Source of the DNA: Verrucomicrobiota bacterium
Lineage (GTDB): Bacteria; Verrucomicrobiota; Verrucomicrobiia; Verrucomicrobiales; DEV007
Reading direction: 5' to 3'
Assembly: GCA_018970725.1 (NCBI GenBank)
Contig: JAGWVU010000038.1
Span: 1-47,930 of the forward strand
Length of the DNA: 47,930 bases
Part shown: piece after piece, positions 37,801 through 42,771 of the stretch
How the letters are laid out: every line of letters starts with the position of its first letter
Position numbering within the stretch: the first letter of the stretch is position 1
Translations under genes and position numbers: made by a program
The notes under the pieces: generated by a model
Database searches by the model: none
What the model saw: only the letters and a program-made list of their open reading frames with translations
Told to the model about the DNA's origin: nothing

Positions 37801-38939
37801 AGGTCCGGCTCGATATCACCGCGTCGGCGACCGGAGGGTTCTCGGCCGCTTCCACCGATGCCGCGGGCACTTCCTCCGCGGTCCGGGGCGGTCTCGTCTC
37901 GATGGACATCCAGAGCGGCCCGACCCCCGGCGCCCGCTGGATGGCCGCCTGCCTCCTCACCACCCGGGGCAAAGGCGCCGTCAATCTGGAACTCGCGTTC
38001 GACCCGGCCGATCCCAACCGGGTCGGCGGAACCTTCAGCGAACCCGGCACCGGCCGCTCGATGGGGACGATCACCGGTTTCCGCAACATCTGGAGCCGCA
38101 CCTCCCCGGCCGCCCACTACGCCGGATTCTACAGCGCCCTGCTGCCGACACCGCCCTCCTTCGCCGCCGACCAGCAGATCCCGCAGGGAACCGGTTCGCT
38201 CGGGTTCACCGTCACCGCCGCCGACGGCACGTTCAACCTGAACGCGGTTTCGGCCGAGGGGGTGACCCACACCTCCTCCAGCTTTCTCGGTCCGGACGGG
38301 GAAATCCTCCAGTTCGCGCACGCCGCGAGCGTGGGGAGCCTTCTGGCCGGCACCCCGAGGATCGTTTTGAGCTCGGGCGACAACTTTGCCACCAATTCCC
38401 TCGAGGGATCGTTGTCGTGGAGCAAGGCGCCCGCCTCCGCATCCTCTGCCACCCGGCTCTACCGCCCTGGATTCGAGGCGATGGATCTAACGCTCCAGGG
38501 AGGCAAATACACCGCGCCCGCCGCCGGCACGGTCCTCATGGGATTGCCGCGGACCGTCGCCGCCCCGAATGTCCGCCTCACCTTCAGCCAGGGAGGCTTG
38601 CCGCCGGATGCCGTCCCTCCGCTGGCCTTCCAGATCTCCAACCCGTCCGGCACCACCCAAAAAGCGACCCTGCCGACCGCCGGCGGCCCGCAAAACCCCG
38701 CCAGAATCAGCTTCACTCCGGTCTCTTCCACCGGGCTGTTCAGCGGCTCCTTCACCGTTTCCAACCCGGTCTCTTCGCTCGTCCGCGTCGTCCGTTACCA
38801 AGGCCGGATCACCCGCGACGCCACCGGCTACCACGCCGCGGGCTACTTCCTCCTGCCGCAGCTCCCACAACCCGGCGAAACCTTGGCCAAGACGTCGCCA
38901 ATCCTCAGCGGCGCGGTGCTTCTCGCCCCGATCCCCTGA
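22899..38939 (+). CDS. Giant secreted mosaic protein with sulfatase and metallophosphoesterase domains
   Basis: A 5346-residue protein with a GTG start at 22899 after AGAAGTGGAAGG and a signal peptide at residues 1-22. Domains in order: YHYH (about 211-338; DYHYH, ALDGYPIYG); DUF1566 (575-703 and 711-928); HYDIN-like (933-1047); duplicated module A (1048-1630); He_PIG (1634-1718); sulfatase (1720-2175; Asp 1729/1730, CSVTR at 1771, CGKWHLG); Ig, FN3 and bacterial Ig (2175-2457); module B (2460-3020); PAP-like FN3 plus calcineurin-like phosphoesterase (3034-3500; ADPHLD, GDIF, GNHE, GHDH); HYDIN (3515-3628); four MBG-like repeats (to 3964); cadherin-like; six Kelch blades (4052-4470); FN3, Calx-beta, two Ig, He_PIG; C-terminal domain ending LLPQLPQPG and SPILSG. 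There is no barrel, LPXTG or PEP-CTERM anchor, so it is probably released or surface-bound. Confidence 0.9.
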   Translation: MKISPLQLAILLMIASAPLVLAHPEHPADLSASAKEELRETITRRFLQSDTARKWFKVKPREETAAPKWPQRPVTVAALSGFHVSSLLAPTSPPAPAGNALLMQASFAPFKPKVRFNWDATTFFLESDNTPDGMPDKMVGITTWQQQVPIPAAYFSHSTSNENNAGSLGYQQPNHWRIPLVPTPSASPIVIYNPPAPPTNFLRGAVALASNGIAIFNPSNNGGNVSYEIGELDFYGGHCGLADDYHYHIIPTHLNSRFGGPLGDDKPVAWALDGYPIYGYLEPDGSPRQALDAEGGHDHGGWGYHYHAIGTTAVDATHPYGTPQSPYMMKAFHGTVVNFGNQVDGQPAVGNLRGDGTGGYNAKAVPGAYIVAFMNPAPLVTDGSGNLGLAAGVNLTACSTTAGSATVTCASTAGLSAGLAVVGQGVGNNATITSVTNGTQFVLSKPALLTTTGKNFTAVSLTGASPDMYLMRVNMAGADYDECWTINRKVNPRSLTMTWRAQALVNNQLSGPVLTTTQTYTPTAGTAPANRLTAYPMEAWSEVKLPDSGQLVSTTVTFGEDSDYTTPPEANPQSFTDNGDGTVTDHVTGLMWQKLDAGEMTWENAVNNASTQNTGGHTDWRLPNPHELFSLFNHENNGVALNQTYFPQNGAGAQYWWSRDIFGTSTTNVWCANSGGGLGPKPKSETISAGGTFRYHARYVRLARNNMTHNYTNNGDGTVTDTDTSLMWTQLPGSARTWEAALAYTETLATAGYTDWRLPNIKELQTLTDYSLATVSGGTATNNKPCIHRTLFAKTLPGCATTVGSPIVTTTDTEGLVTGMTVIDPYSIAGSYINHTTTPTITAINPGVSFTLSSNATGTGSGLILRALPVATAYWSSTSNRGTTTEAWLLELGVNNSVPASEGPPRGSQGIISYQAKTASFPVFAVRTTVVTTQIAVSQGTTSLLDGVGTVAYGNVNVGGSSSKTFTINNTGTTPLTISGLTIDGANSTNFSVSGSPDSTIAAGASTTFSVSFNALTAGAKTAALHIANSDPAVPSFDINLTGTGFVPPPVISEISVNPISPTSSDPVKVTARITPGTGGTISGATLTYDLGAQVSTDLLRETFAVAGSNNWNGTNPAAINAWTTAGAGNTRQATGASNRTAAITLTNCTLTAGSPNVTCGSTANLFPGMTVAGPNLPINTGTVTTTTRISSIPGPTQLVLTANATASGTATLTVNGASLTNCTTTAGSSSVTCDSTGGLVTGMSLTGTGLANNATVSSVTNSTTFVMSANPVTPASAFTITASSAALEFNGGTTASSATLTNSVNTSGTSGYVEFYLQNRDLFATNNNRWSFDVSPDGGSTWNTRLSEDWNSTTVNLANCVLNSTGANAGSTTVTCTTTTGLTAGRALYGPVIYSAVACGTSNGSNVVTCTNTTGLQVNLFVTGTGIPANARIGSITDNTSFTLVTGTSPGTALNATVTGSTTVAATYLSPTATVASVHANGTQFTLGSAAYFNTSAAPVAIAATTLNHDYATKADGTSQPYRYNLAGAELGANLKIRWQFAGYSATAPTRAPRCSVDDVRINRTTGAPPVTVTLYDDGTNGDTTAGDGIYTGTIPAQANGSTVNFTVSATGNGGTSTSGATSYLVAPSPVITTVSPLPAGNTISPYSQTLSATGGSGTGYTWNLFSGSLPSGLTLSGSGVLGGTATTGGTFNFTARVTDSASRSATKAFALTITAVTPPNVVIIVTDDQGWGDVGYHTPAGQVPIETPTMDSFASTGIRLERFYATTVCSVTRATLMTGRNAIRHGTNNERGLDLSEHLLPQTFKAAGYQTFMCGKWHLGGSDKNIYSFPLDGRPVRVIKEGLQYAPHNRGWDSHYGQYSGAIDYFTHNSAEPENLDLPDWWLNGVQQDGPAEHTDSQGNGGWSPDLLADKAISQIQNRDPSKPMLLHVAFNSIHGPVSAPPSLLAKYGNPSDPTRYIANANRRLIAAAVDGMDKAMGRVLAALDTAGISNNTIVVWFGDNGGDETKGSLNDPLRGTKGDSYEGGMREPAGIRWPGVLPAGVTSNQPVWVGDLFPTLCAATGVTPRNTKPLDGVNLWPALQAASNSAVVSRGTPLVTVSATPVAIYPFTDPVNGGTKDFKLIRNRVGTTVVNELYNLTDDPAESTDLSANTTYATIVNTLTNAITAITVENMKPYIGPPLITNTAAQGGTITLYAPFTSYPGAAPTVQWRKGGANIGGGVVTQITDSGAVAVKGTYAATLTLANLTPADAGTYDVIVTNNIGSTTSDPGTLTVTFGAPVLNPLPAFTKGTSQTVTWPAVAGANAYTIQRSATSDFSPVLSSQTVNTPSATFTGLTNGQACHYRATATDGTSVSGYSNIVSSTPDAQNPVVTLTAPANGITTSQTTVNVQGTASDSLSGVVSVMVNGVAATTADNYANWSATVPLAIGTNTLTATVTDNAQPGGNTGTASITITCTPLAPVIGAVATGPTAPTYIDPVTILAQVTPGASPVATVQLSYDLGTPVSTTIFRETFNNSASNNWNGSGSLNPWTTVGAGNVRQAVATSNRTVPLTLTSVATNGTTTVTCASTAGLWPGMLITGPNIAGSINGTATGNTTIASVTNATTFELSQPATGSGTGLTLTAAGVTLANCTTIAGTSVTCASTAGLLNGMSLTGTGLANNATVASVTGATTFTMNAAPTTPGPALTIVASGAAAEFNGGTANLTDSIFTTTNPINASGTAGYVEFWVQTRDLAATNNCQWALQVSPDNGTTWTTRLTEDWNSETVNLAGCLLNTTDAAAGSTTVTCASTTGLTAGQTMGGPAIYITGVLTTGQSTVTCLNTSGLLPGMFLQGTGIPNNTRIGTITPNTSFTLVTGPTATPVNATGAGGSTAIAATPFAAGATVASVTNATTFVISTAAYVNTTAAPIAVTATTVNHGFQLFRYDFTGAELGTTTKLRWLCTGYTPASPTRAPRISIDDLLVATTAPPPTVTLTMFDDGLHGDGAAGDGLYGAQIPAQPGSTAVTYRITATGTNTNSTTSPNYAYSVNPALTDATIRNAEFLGIPANTRITLNVVATTDQYAYVEYGTSPGQYTLATPPALFTIDPARPEFYNPIEITLTGLQPDTRYFYRFRHRSTAGTAYNARGERSFRTARPRGSSFVFTVTADPHLDVNSDLPLFTRSMTNIGADAPDLHIDLGDIFMTDKLADGTAGIPPEFFGGVTPNQPRLNDRALFFRAQFERFCHSVPFFYTQGNHESEYGYLFNAATDKENNIPAWNLKARKAFYPTPVPDSFYTGNGTPKDYPGGTLGLLENYYAYEWGDALFIALDPYWNTNTSPNQVDDAWQWTLGKPQYDWLKATLQGSTAKYKFVFLHHLVGGTTTLADGITKNVAGRGGIEVADRYEWGGKNADGSPGFATKRPGWDMPIHQLLVQNKVSVVFHGHDHLYAFQTLDGLVYLECPQPGTANFTTLGSAGDGKYTQGTLLPNSGHIRVNVTPGQATVSYVRAYRATDENATRRNGDIAHSFEIAPAVLTPEIQVYDGTLAAGTEIQDAAGVVSFGTAVTGAGVTRTFTVANTGPGPLLINGVTASGDWTVDTTGLNTTLAPAASTTFTATFAPTAAGSRAGTLVIATNDADEAAFDIATSGTGKLPQTLNFAAIDPQTCGTPLTLNATADSGLPVGYAITRGAALAGLSDNVVTFTGAGEVTIAATQPGDATYAAAPPVSRTFTVAKGDQVLTFGAGVPANVLTGATVALSATSNRNLTPVGFAVIGGPGSLSGSNLTFTGPGAVVVRASQAGNSAFNPATADWTITAFASQSITFAVIPDQVADTPLPVSASSTSGLPVTLTITGGTGFATLSGNTVTFSGSGAVTLEATQPGDTTYAAAAPVSRSFTVGKAGQTLAWSPAVPATVGQGAVITLSATSNRGLTPVTYSVLSGPGEISGSTLTFTGTGPVVTRASQAGNNVYGAATADKTITATAAPVAGDGSADGTVNDLIRGRLTATDPDTPAGSLTFTRVGAPSHGTVDIIAGTGVYEYRPEPGYLGVDQFTFKAADGLNESNVATITLNIDPVVPDWIWMDGPSLTNVKGSPTAPGAREKAALWTDPAGRLYLYGGSGFGVTTGPGLLGDLFRLDPGTRTWTRLKGSPETGAAASAGAPGVEADTNQPGARSDAATWVAPDGLLWLFGGTAPSGSMADLWNYNPASGNWTFVAGSLAANANGVYGTQGIAAAGNQPGARSAAASWIDRRGHLHLFGGRGYGATGSIPGALNDLWSFNPSTRQWTHLTGSNATNAPGVYGSPGLDDPSNTPGGRSQAAAWTDKLGNFYLFGGTGATSTSLLSDLWCYSPPANRWRWVRGAATPGARGIYGQLGLTSSTAQPGARTAAASWVDAAGRLWLFGGSGLATSATAGLLGDVWVYDIPANTWTWMKGTNFVNGPPTHGTLRVPAIGNTPGGRRDSARFVDPAGDLWLFGGGTGSKFQSDLWKLDLPALPVVEPLAASPLANPSPGPAGLALNASANPQGTPATGWFRIARSPDFSDSFTTSARSLGAGMTALPFSESLADLEAGTTYHVQAMAANAAGTGFGQARSVVTPGAPQPPQAGFTAAGAGINEQAGAIARIAVELDAPAPGPGTISYTLGGTASAGTDYTAPAPPLRFTAGQTSAVITIPILDDHAVESPETLTLTLGNPTGGITLGPVTLFTLTITDTDSKPQIGTQPQSRFVIAGGAGVRLSVGNLTGTPPFTYQWLKNGLPIRGATSPDLAVASTTTGTGTYSVVVTNPVGSTLSESAMIHRITVANASLSRTLGSSLTLTATATSPVPIQYAWHKQDDVNDSVLPGATTNTLLLTNLSPQDAGSYRCRVTAGGLSADTGITRLVVVSMKPGILPIDTLPTGQVGEAYSYQVELQDDPLKDASAFSAKGLPAGLSISPTGLISGRPVESVANRAVTLTASNSIGTSLTEACTLTILPLPATIPGNYVASGTIDGMKVRLDITASATGGFSAASTDAAGTSSAVRGGLVSMDIQSGPTPGARWMAACLLTTRGKGAVNLELAFDPADPNRVGGTFSEPGTGRSMGTITGFRNIWSRTSPAAHYAGFYSALLPTPPSFAADQQIPQGTGSLGFTVTAADGTFNLNAVSAEGVTHTSSSFLGPDGEILQFAHAASVGSLLAGTPRIVLSSGDNFATNSLEGSLSWSKAPASASSATRLYRPGFEAMDLTLQGGKYTAPAAGTVLMGLPRTVAAPNVRLTFSQGGLPPDAVPPLAFQISNPSGTTQKATLPTAGGPQNPARISFTPVSSTGLFSGSFTVSNPVSSLVRVVRYQGRITRDATGYHAAGYFLLPQLPQPGETLAKTSPILSGAVLLAPIP
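24081..24278 (+). repeat. In-frame inserted unit U1 in the YHYH region
   Basis: A 198-bp (66-codon) segment encodes the unit pattern C-x10-C, AGLSAGL, GQGVGNNATITSVTNGTQF. It is flanked by VNLTACS on the left and VSLTGAS on the right, a diverged direct repeat. Removing it joins AAGVN to LTGASPDMYLMRVN in frame. Confidence 0.6.
25282..25504 (+). repeat. In-frame inserted unit U2 inside the second DUF1566 domain
   Basis: A 216-bp (72-codon) unit lies between perfect 7-bp direct repeats CCCTGCC at 25282-25288 and 25498-25504. Excision of one repeat plus unit reconnects RTLFAKT with LPVATAYWSSTS, the expected continuous end of a DUF1566 domain. Confidence 0.65.
26328..26754 (+). repeat. Tandem units U3 and U4 inside module A
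   Basis: Two consecutive units (about 26328-26549 and 26550-26754) each carry C-x10-C, a GL/NLxxGM turn and a TTF or TQL strand. They interrupt the host segment between SNRTAA and LEFNGG. U4 contains GTGLANNATVSSVTNSTTFVM, nearly identical in pattern to U8. Confidence 0.6.
26961..27426 (+). repeat. Nested units U5 (outer) and U6 (inner) in module A
   Basis: A 456-bp (152-codon) segment is bounded by ACCGTCAACC (26961-26970) and ACCCTCAATC (27417-27426), 8 of 10 identical. Inside, a first unit is interrupted near 27082-27300 by a second complete one with CGTSNGSNVVTC and GTGIPANARIGSITDNTSF. The first unit then resumes at ATVASVHANGTQF. Confidence 0.6.
30556..30978 (+). repeat. Tandem units U7 and U8 in module B
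   Basis: Two consecutive units (30556-30777 and 30778-30978). U7 has only one of the two Cys; U8 has C-x9-C and the GTGLANNATVASVTGATTF segment. They lie at the same host position as U3/U4 in module A. Confidence 0.6.
31193..31650 (+). repeat. Nested units U9 (outer) and U10 (inner) with perfect flanking repeats
   Basis: The outer 447-bp insertion is bounded by a perfect 11-bp repeat GACGGTGAATC (31193-31203 and 31640-31650). The inner 207-bp unit is bounded by a perfect 8-bp repeat CCGCCATC (31306-31313 and 31513-31520). Both distances are multiples of three. Removing the inner unit restores GGPAIAA and ATVASVTNATTF of a canonical unit; removing the outer restores NSETVNHGFQLFRY. Confidence 0.7.
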
Positions 38940-38952
38940 CCCTTTTCCCAAG

Positions 38953-39543
38953 ATGAATCCCGGTCCCGCCGCCTTCGCGATCCCGCTCACGCTCTGGCTC
39001 TCCGTCCTCCTCCCGGCCGCAACCGGGCGCGGCCAAACCCTCCCCGCCCCCCTCCTCAACGCTCCTCTCCCCGGAGCCCGGCCCGCCTCGGCCCCTCCAC
39101 CCCCGCCCCACGCGGCCCCCGCTTCCGCTCCCCGGCCGTTCACCCTCGCCGACTTCAAGGCCCAGGTGCCCGTGAGTCCCGAGGGCCACTTCCTCCTGAC
39201 CGTGCCGCAGATCTGCCACACCACCGGCGATCCCCAGGTCCGCGAAATCCTCGCCGGGCGCACGGTGCGGACGCTGGCGCAAGTCCCACCCGCTCCGGCC
39301 GCCGATTCCCGGCCCCCGCGCCTCCGCGTCTCGCGCCAGTTGCTGCATTGCTGTGCCTCCCACGCCAGGACCTATTCCCTGGCCCTCGATTTCGGCACCC
39401 TCACCCCGCCGGCCAACCCCGGCCCATGGGCCCACATCACCGGCAGGATCCGTTACCAGCGGGAAGGTCTCGAACTGGTTCCGGTTCTGGAGGTTTCCGC
39501 CTTTGAGGAAGCGGCCGCCCCGCCGCAACCGATCCTCAATTGA
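38953..39543 (+). CDS. Secreted protein with a TIGR03943/DUF1980-like C-terminal domain
   Basis: From ATG 38953 the product has 196 residues: a signal peptide (about 1-28), a Pro/Ala-rich linker, then a domain with SRQLLHCCASHARTYSLAL and later PWAHITGRIRYQREG. The CC followed by a small segment and a G.W....G strand resembles the C-terminal half of TIGR03943 (YcgQ-like) proteins, which often have CCAADA there. The membrane half and partner permease of that system are absent. It begins 13 nt after the giant gene, so it may be co-transcribed. The family call is by pattern memory only. Confidence 0.65.
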   Translation: MNPGPAAFAIPLTLWLSVLLPAATGRGQTLPAPLLNAPLPGARPASAPPPPPHAAPASAPRPFTLADFKAQVPVSPEGHFLLTVPQICHTTGDPQVREILAGRTVRTLAQVPPAPAADSRPPRLRVSRQLLHCCASHARTYSLALDFGTLTPPANPGPWAHITGRIRYQREGLELVPVLEVSAFEEAAAPPQPILN

Positions 39544-39618
39544 GCGGATCGGCCCGGACCCGGGACGCCTTGGCGACAGATTGGCCGGTCGCCCCGCGTG
39601 AGGATGTTGGACCACCCC

Positions 39619-40902
39619 ATGCACCCTTCCACCGCCCTCCTGCTGCTCTGCCTCCTGCTCCAGCCGGCTCATTCCGAGGTGCTTTGGTCATCGCCCCGTC
39701 TCCCCGGGGAACTGCGGCGGATGACCGCCGGAACCGACCGCGACCGGCTCCGTCTCACCGTGCAACCGGGCGCCGGATCCTACGCCTGGGCGGTCTTCCC
39801 GGCCCCGGAAACCGGTTGGGATCTGGGCGGCCACGCCACCGTCGAGGCCGGGATCACGAACCTCGGGGCCGCCCGGCTCCGGCTCTTGCTCTGGGTGGTC
39901 GGTGACCACGGTTGGGACGCGGTGCCCGGCGAAGCGGTTCTGGAACCGGGCCAAACCCGCCGCCTCGCCTGCAACCTCCGCGAAACCTGGCCGGACGGCA
40001 CCCCGAAGATCGATCCGCGCCGGGTCCGCAAGATCCAGCTCATGGCCGTCGGCGCGGGCCGGGAAACCGTTCCGTTGGCCCTCCGCTCCCTCGAGGCCAC
40101 CGGCACCGCCGCACCCTGGGAACCGCCCGCCGCGCGCCTCGGGGTTCCGCCGGTGGAAGACGGTCCTCCCCGTCCCGGAAAACGGGTGCGTTTCCGCCTG
40201 CCGGGCCAGGATCCGGCCGCGGCGTATGCCATCCTCCACCTGCCGGAGGATTGGCAACCGGGATCGGTCTTCCCGGTCATCGCCGAGTGGCCGGGAAATA
40301 TCTTCTTCACGACCGGTTGCTACTCCACCGGTTTGCCGGACCAATGCGTGATCGGCCACGGCATCGCCCAAGGACGCGGCGCCATCTGCCTCGGCCTGCC
40401 CTTCGTGGACCGGACCCGGCCCGGCCCGGTGGAGGACGGATGGGGAAATCCGGACGAGACCGCGGCCCATACCGTGCAAATGGTGGAAGAGGTCTGCTCC
40501 CGGTTCGGGGGAGACCGGAACAACATCCTCGCCACCGGCTTCTCGCGGGGCGCGCTGGCCTGCGGGTTCATCGGTCTCCGGGACGACCGGATCGCCGCGC
40601 TCTGGAAAGGCATCCACGCCTGCCAACACCACGACGGCGACGGCTGGCGCGGCGCGACCCTGGCCGGGGCGGTCGAACGGGCCAAACGATTCCGCGGCCG
40701 CGCCGTGTTCCTGACCGACAACTCCCTCAAAGCCTTTCGCCCGGTTTCCGAGGCGATGGGCGTCCCGGTGACCGGCGTTTCCTCCGGCCTCGGCGCCCAT
40801 GCCACCACGATGTTTCTGGACGATCGCCCTTCCACCGTGCAGCTTCGGGATTGGTTCCGGAAGCTGGTCGTCCCAAACCCCATCCCCTCCATACCCCCAT
40901 GA
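39619..40902 (+). CDS. Secreted alpha/beta-hydrolase with N-terminal sandwich domain
   Basis: Starts at 39598 (GTG), 39604 and 39619 (ATG) are possible; the last gives 427 residues beginning with a plain signal peptide (STALLLLCLLLQPAHS). Residues about 25-170 form a beta-sandwich like a carbohydrate-binding module, with VEAGITNLGAARLRLLLWVV. The rest is an alpha/beta hydrolase with the nucleophile elbow ATGFSRGALACGF (Ser about 310) and a late His in GLGAHATTMF. A secreted esterase or peptidase acting on polysaccharide decorations is plausible. Its stop overlaps the next start by ATGA. Confidence 0.8.
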   Translation: MHPSTALLLLCLLLQPAHSEVLWSSPRLPGELRRMTAGTDRDRLRLTVQPGAGSYAWAVFPAPETGWDLGGHATVEAGITNLGAARLRLLLWVVGDHGWDAVPGEAVLEPGQTRRLACNLRETWPDGTPKIDPRRVRKIQLMAVGAGRETVPLALRSLEATGTAAPWEPPAARLGVPPVEDGPPRPGKRVRFRLPGQDPAAAYAILHLPEDWQPGSVFPVIAEWPGNIFFTTGCYSTGLPDQCVIGHGIAQGRGAICLGLPFVDRTRPGPVEDGWGNPDETAAHTVQMVEEVCSRFGGDRNNILATGFSRGALACGFIGLRDDRIAALWKGIHACQHHDGDGWRGATLAGAVERAKRFRGRAVFLTDNSLKAFRPVSEAMGVPVTGVSSGLGAHATTMFLDDRPSTVQLRDWFRKLVVPNPIPSIPP

Positions 40903-42284
40903 ACCGCCGTCATTTTGGCCAAACCGTCGCGGGTTCCGCCCTCGCCTTTCAATTCCAAGTGGTCCCCAGCCGCGTCTTCGGCGCCAACGGGCGCATCGCC
41001 CTCGGCGGGATCGGAACCTCCGGCAAGGGAGCCAGTGATCTCGCGGGCTGCGCCAAAACCGGGTTCGAGATCGTCGGCCTGACCGACGTCGCCGATGCCC
41101 GCAAAAACCCGGAGGGCACCGGAAAAACCGGCGCCCTGCAAGCAACCCGCGACGCGCATCCCGACGCCCGGTTCTACACGGACTACCGCGAGATGCTCCA
41201 CGATCTGGGGGACAAGGTGGACGCGGTGACCGTGAGCACCCCGGACCATCACCATTTTCACGCGGCCCACGCGGCGATGCGGGCCGGGAAACATGTCTAT
41301 TGCCAGAAGCCGCTGACCCATGGCCTCTGGGAAGCCCGCACCCTGACCCGCTTGGCCCGCGAGACCGGCGTCAAAACCCAAATGGGAAACCAGGGACAAG
41401 CCAACGACGGTTCCCGGCGTTGCGCCGAAATCATCCGCGCCGGAGCCATCGGGACCATCCGCGAAGTCCATGTCTGGACGGACCGGCCCACCTGGCCACA
41501 GGGATTCGACCGCCCCCCCGACCCACAACCGGTTCCCGCATGGCTCGACTGGGAACAATGGATCGGCCCGGCCCCGTTTGTCGATTATCATCCCAAGATC
41601 ACGCCGTTCAACTGGCGCGGCTGGTGGGATTACGGGACCGGCGCGCTCGGCGATATCGCCTGCCACTACATGACCATGATCCACGGCGCCTTGAACCCGG
41701 GCCCGCCGCTCTCGGTCCAAGCGGTCGCGGAAGGCGGCACCGAGCTCTCGCCGCCCATCGTCTCCACCGTCACCTACGAATTCGCCGGCGGCCTCAAATA
41801 CGTCTGGTACGATGGCCAAAAAGGAGCCAGATTCGTCCGCGAGTCGTGGAGCCTCCAAAAGGGGGAATTCAACCGGCCCGGCAAAGAGATCCTGAACGGA
41901 CTCGATCATACCCAATACGATACCGCGGTCATCGGCTCGAACGGCATCCTCTATTTCAGCTACCCCCGCCCGGCCGACTGGGTGGTCATCCCCTCCGGAC
42001 GTCTCGATGGTTTCGCTTGGCCCGCTCCTTCCCTGCCCCGGGCCCGCGACCAGAATCCTTACGCGGAATGGCAAGACGCCATCCAAGGCAAGATCGAACA
42101 GGCGGAATCCCACTTCGGCCAAGCCGGCCCCTTCACCGAAATGGTCCTCCTCGGCGTCCTCGCCCAACGCTTCCCCGGCCGGAAATTGGAATGGGAGGAC
42201 GCGACCCTGACCGTGAAAGACCGGCCGGAACTTCAGGCCCACATCCGCCGGAACTACCGCAAAGGTTGGGAAGTTCCCGCCTGA
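40899..42284 (+). CDS. Gfo/Idh/MocA-family oxidoreductase with Tat signal
   Basis: A 461-residue NAD(P)-dependent dehydrogenase of the Gfo/Idh/MocA family, typical of sugar metabolism in Verrucomicrobia and Planctomycetes. The N-terminus MNRRHFGQTVAGSALAF is a twin-arginine signal, so it acts outside the cytoplasm with pre-bound cofactor. IALGGIGTSGKG is the Rossmann dinucleotide loop, VSTPDHHHFHAAHAAMRAGK and YCQKPLTHGLWEAR follow (the usual EKP is QKP here, as in many Tat-exported members), and GWWDYGTGALGDIACHYM is the family signature. It is translationally coupled to the hydrolase gene by ATGA, suggesting joint glycan breakdown. Confidence 0.93.
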   Translation: MNRRHFGQTVAGSALAFQFQVVPSRVFGANGRIALGGIGTSGKGASDLAGCAKTGFEIVGLTDVADARKNPEGTGKTGALQATRDAHPDARFYTDYREMLHDLGDKVDAVTVSTPDHHHFHAAHAAMRAGKHVYCQKPLTHGLWEARTLTRLARETGVKTQMGNQGQANDGSRRCAEIIRAGAIGTIREVHVWTDRPTWPQGFDRPPDPQPVPAWLDWEQWIGPAPFVDYHPKITPFNWRGWWDYGTGALGDIACHYMTMIHGALNPGPPLSVQAVAEGGTELSPPIVSTVTYEFAGGLKYVWYDGQKGARFVRESWSLQKGEFNRPGKEILNGLDHTQYDTAVIGSNGILYFSYPRPADWVVIPSGRLDGFAWPAPSLPRARDQNPYAEWQDAIQGKIEQAESHFGQAGPFTEMVLLGVLAQRFPGRKLEWEDATLTVKDRPELQAHIRRNYRKGWEVPA

Positions 42285-42366
42285 ACCCCACCAAATTTCC
42301 GGGAGCTTGCATTTTTCCGAAAACCGAGTCGGCGCTTTCTGACGCAGCTTCGCCATCGTTGGGCTC

Positions 42367-42700
42367 GTGGCAGGCGTTTATGACCAAGTGCCGGCGATCC
42401 AGCGCCGGGAACTCCGGTCGCAATGGATCTACCTTCTCGGCTTTCCCCGGCCCATTGAGGCGAGCATCGACCGCGAAGGCGTCGGAGCCGTCCGCCACGC
42501 CACTTTCGGACGGGAGGTGTCCTTGTTTGAAGTCGTCACCGACTGGCAGACCCCGCTTTCGTGCCTCACACCGCCTTTGACGAGCACATCATCGTCGGCG
42601 GCCGGTTTTATGATGTGCTGGACGGCACCTACGGGTGATGCGCCAGATTCAAGGCTCCATCCTCGAAGTGATCCGCAAGCGCTGTGAATCCGCCGGTTGA
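42367..42700 (+). pseudogene. Remnant of an SRPBCC (START/polyketide-cyclase-like) gene
   Basis: Three coding pieces of one protein lie in different frames. The first (from about 42367) has QWIYLLGFPRPIEASIDREG and HATFGREVSLFEVVTDWQ. The second, in another frame, has FDEHIIVGGRFYDVLDGTY then a stop. The third (42638-42700) has MRQIQGSILEVIRKRCE, the C-terminal helix of the same family. The N-terminus and central part are missing, so the gene is dead. The family is assigned from pattern memory of relatives. Confidence 0.6.
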
Positions 42701-42771
42701 TTCCAAGCCTGCCCACCCTTACCGAACGGCCAACGTGCCCTCGTGAGGCACCGGTCGGCGTGGGAGGGTGG

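Noticed and set aside
22899-38939. Autotransporter, PEP-CTERM or LPXTG protein
   Set aside because: The C-terminus has no beta-barrel, hydrophobic helix with basic tail, or sorting motif.
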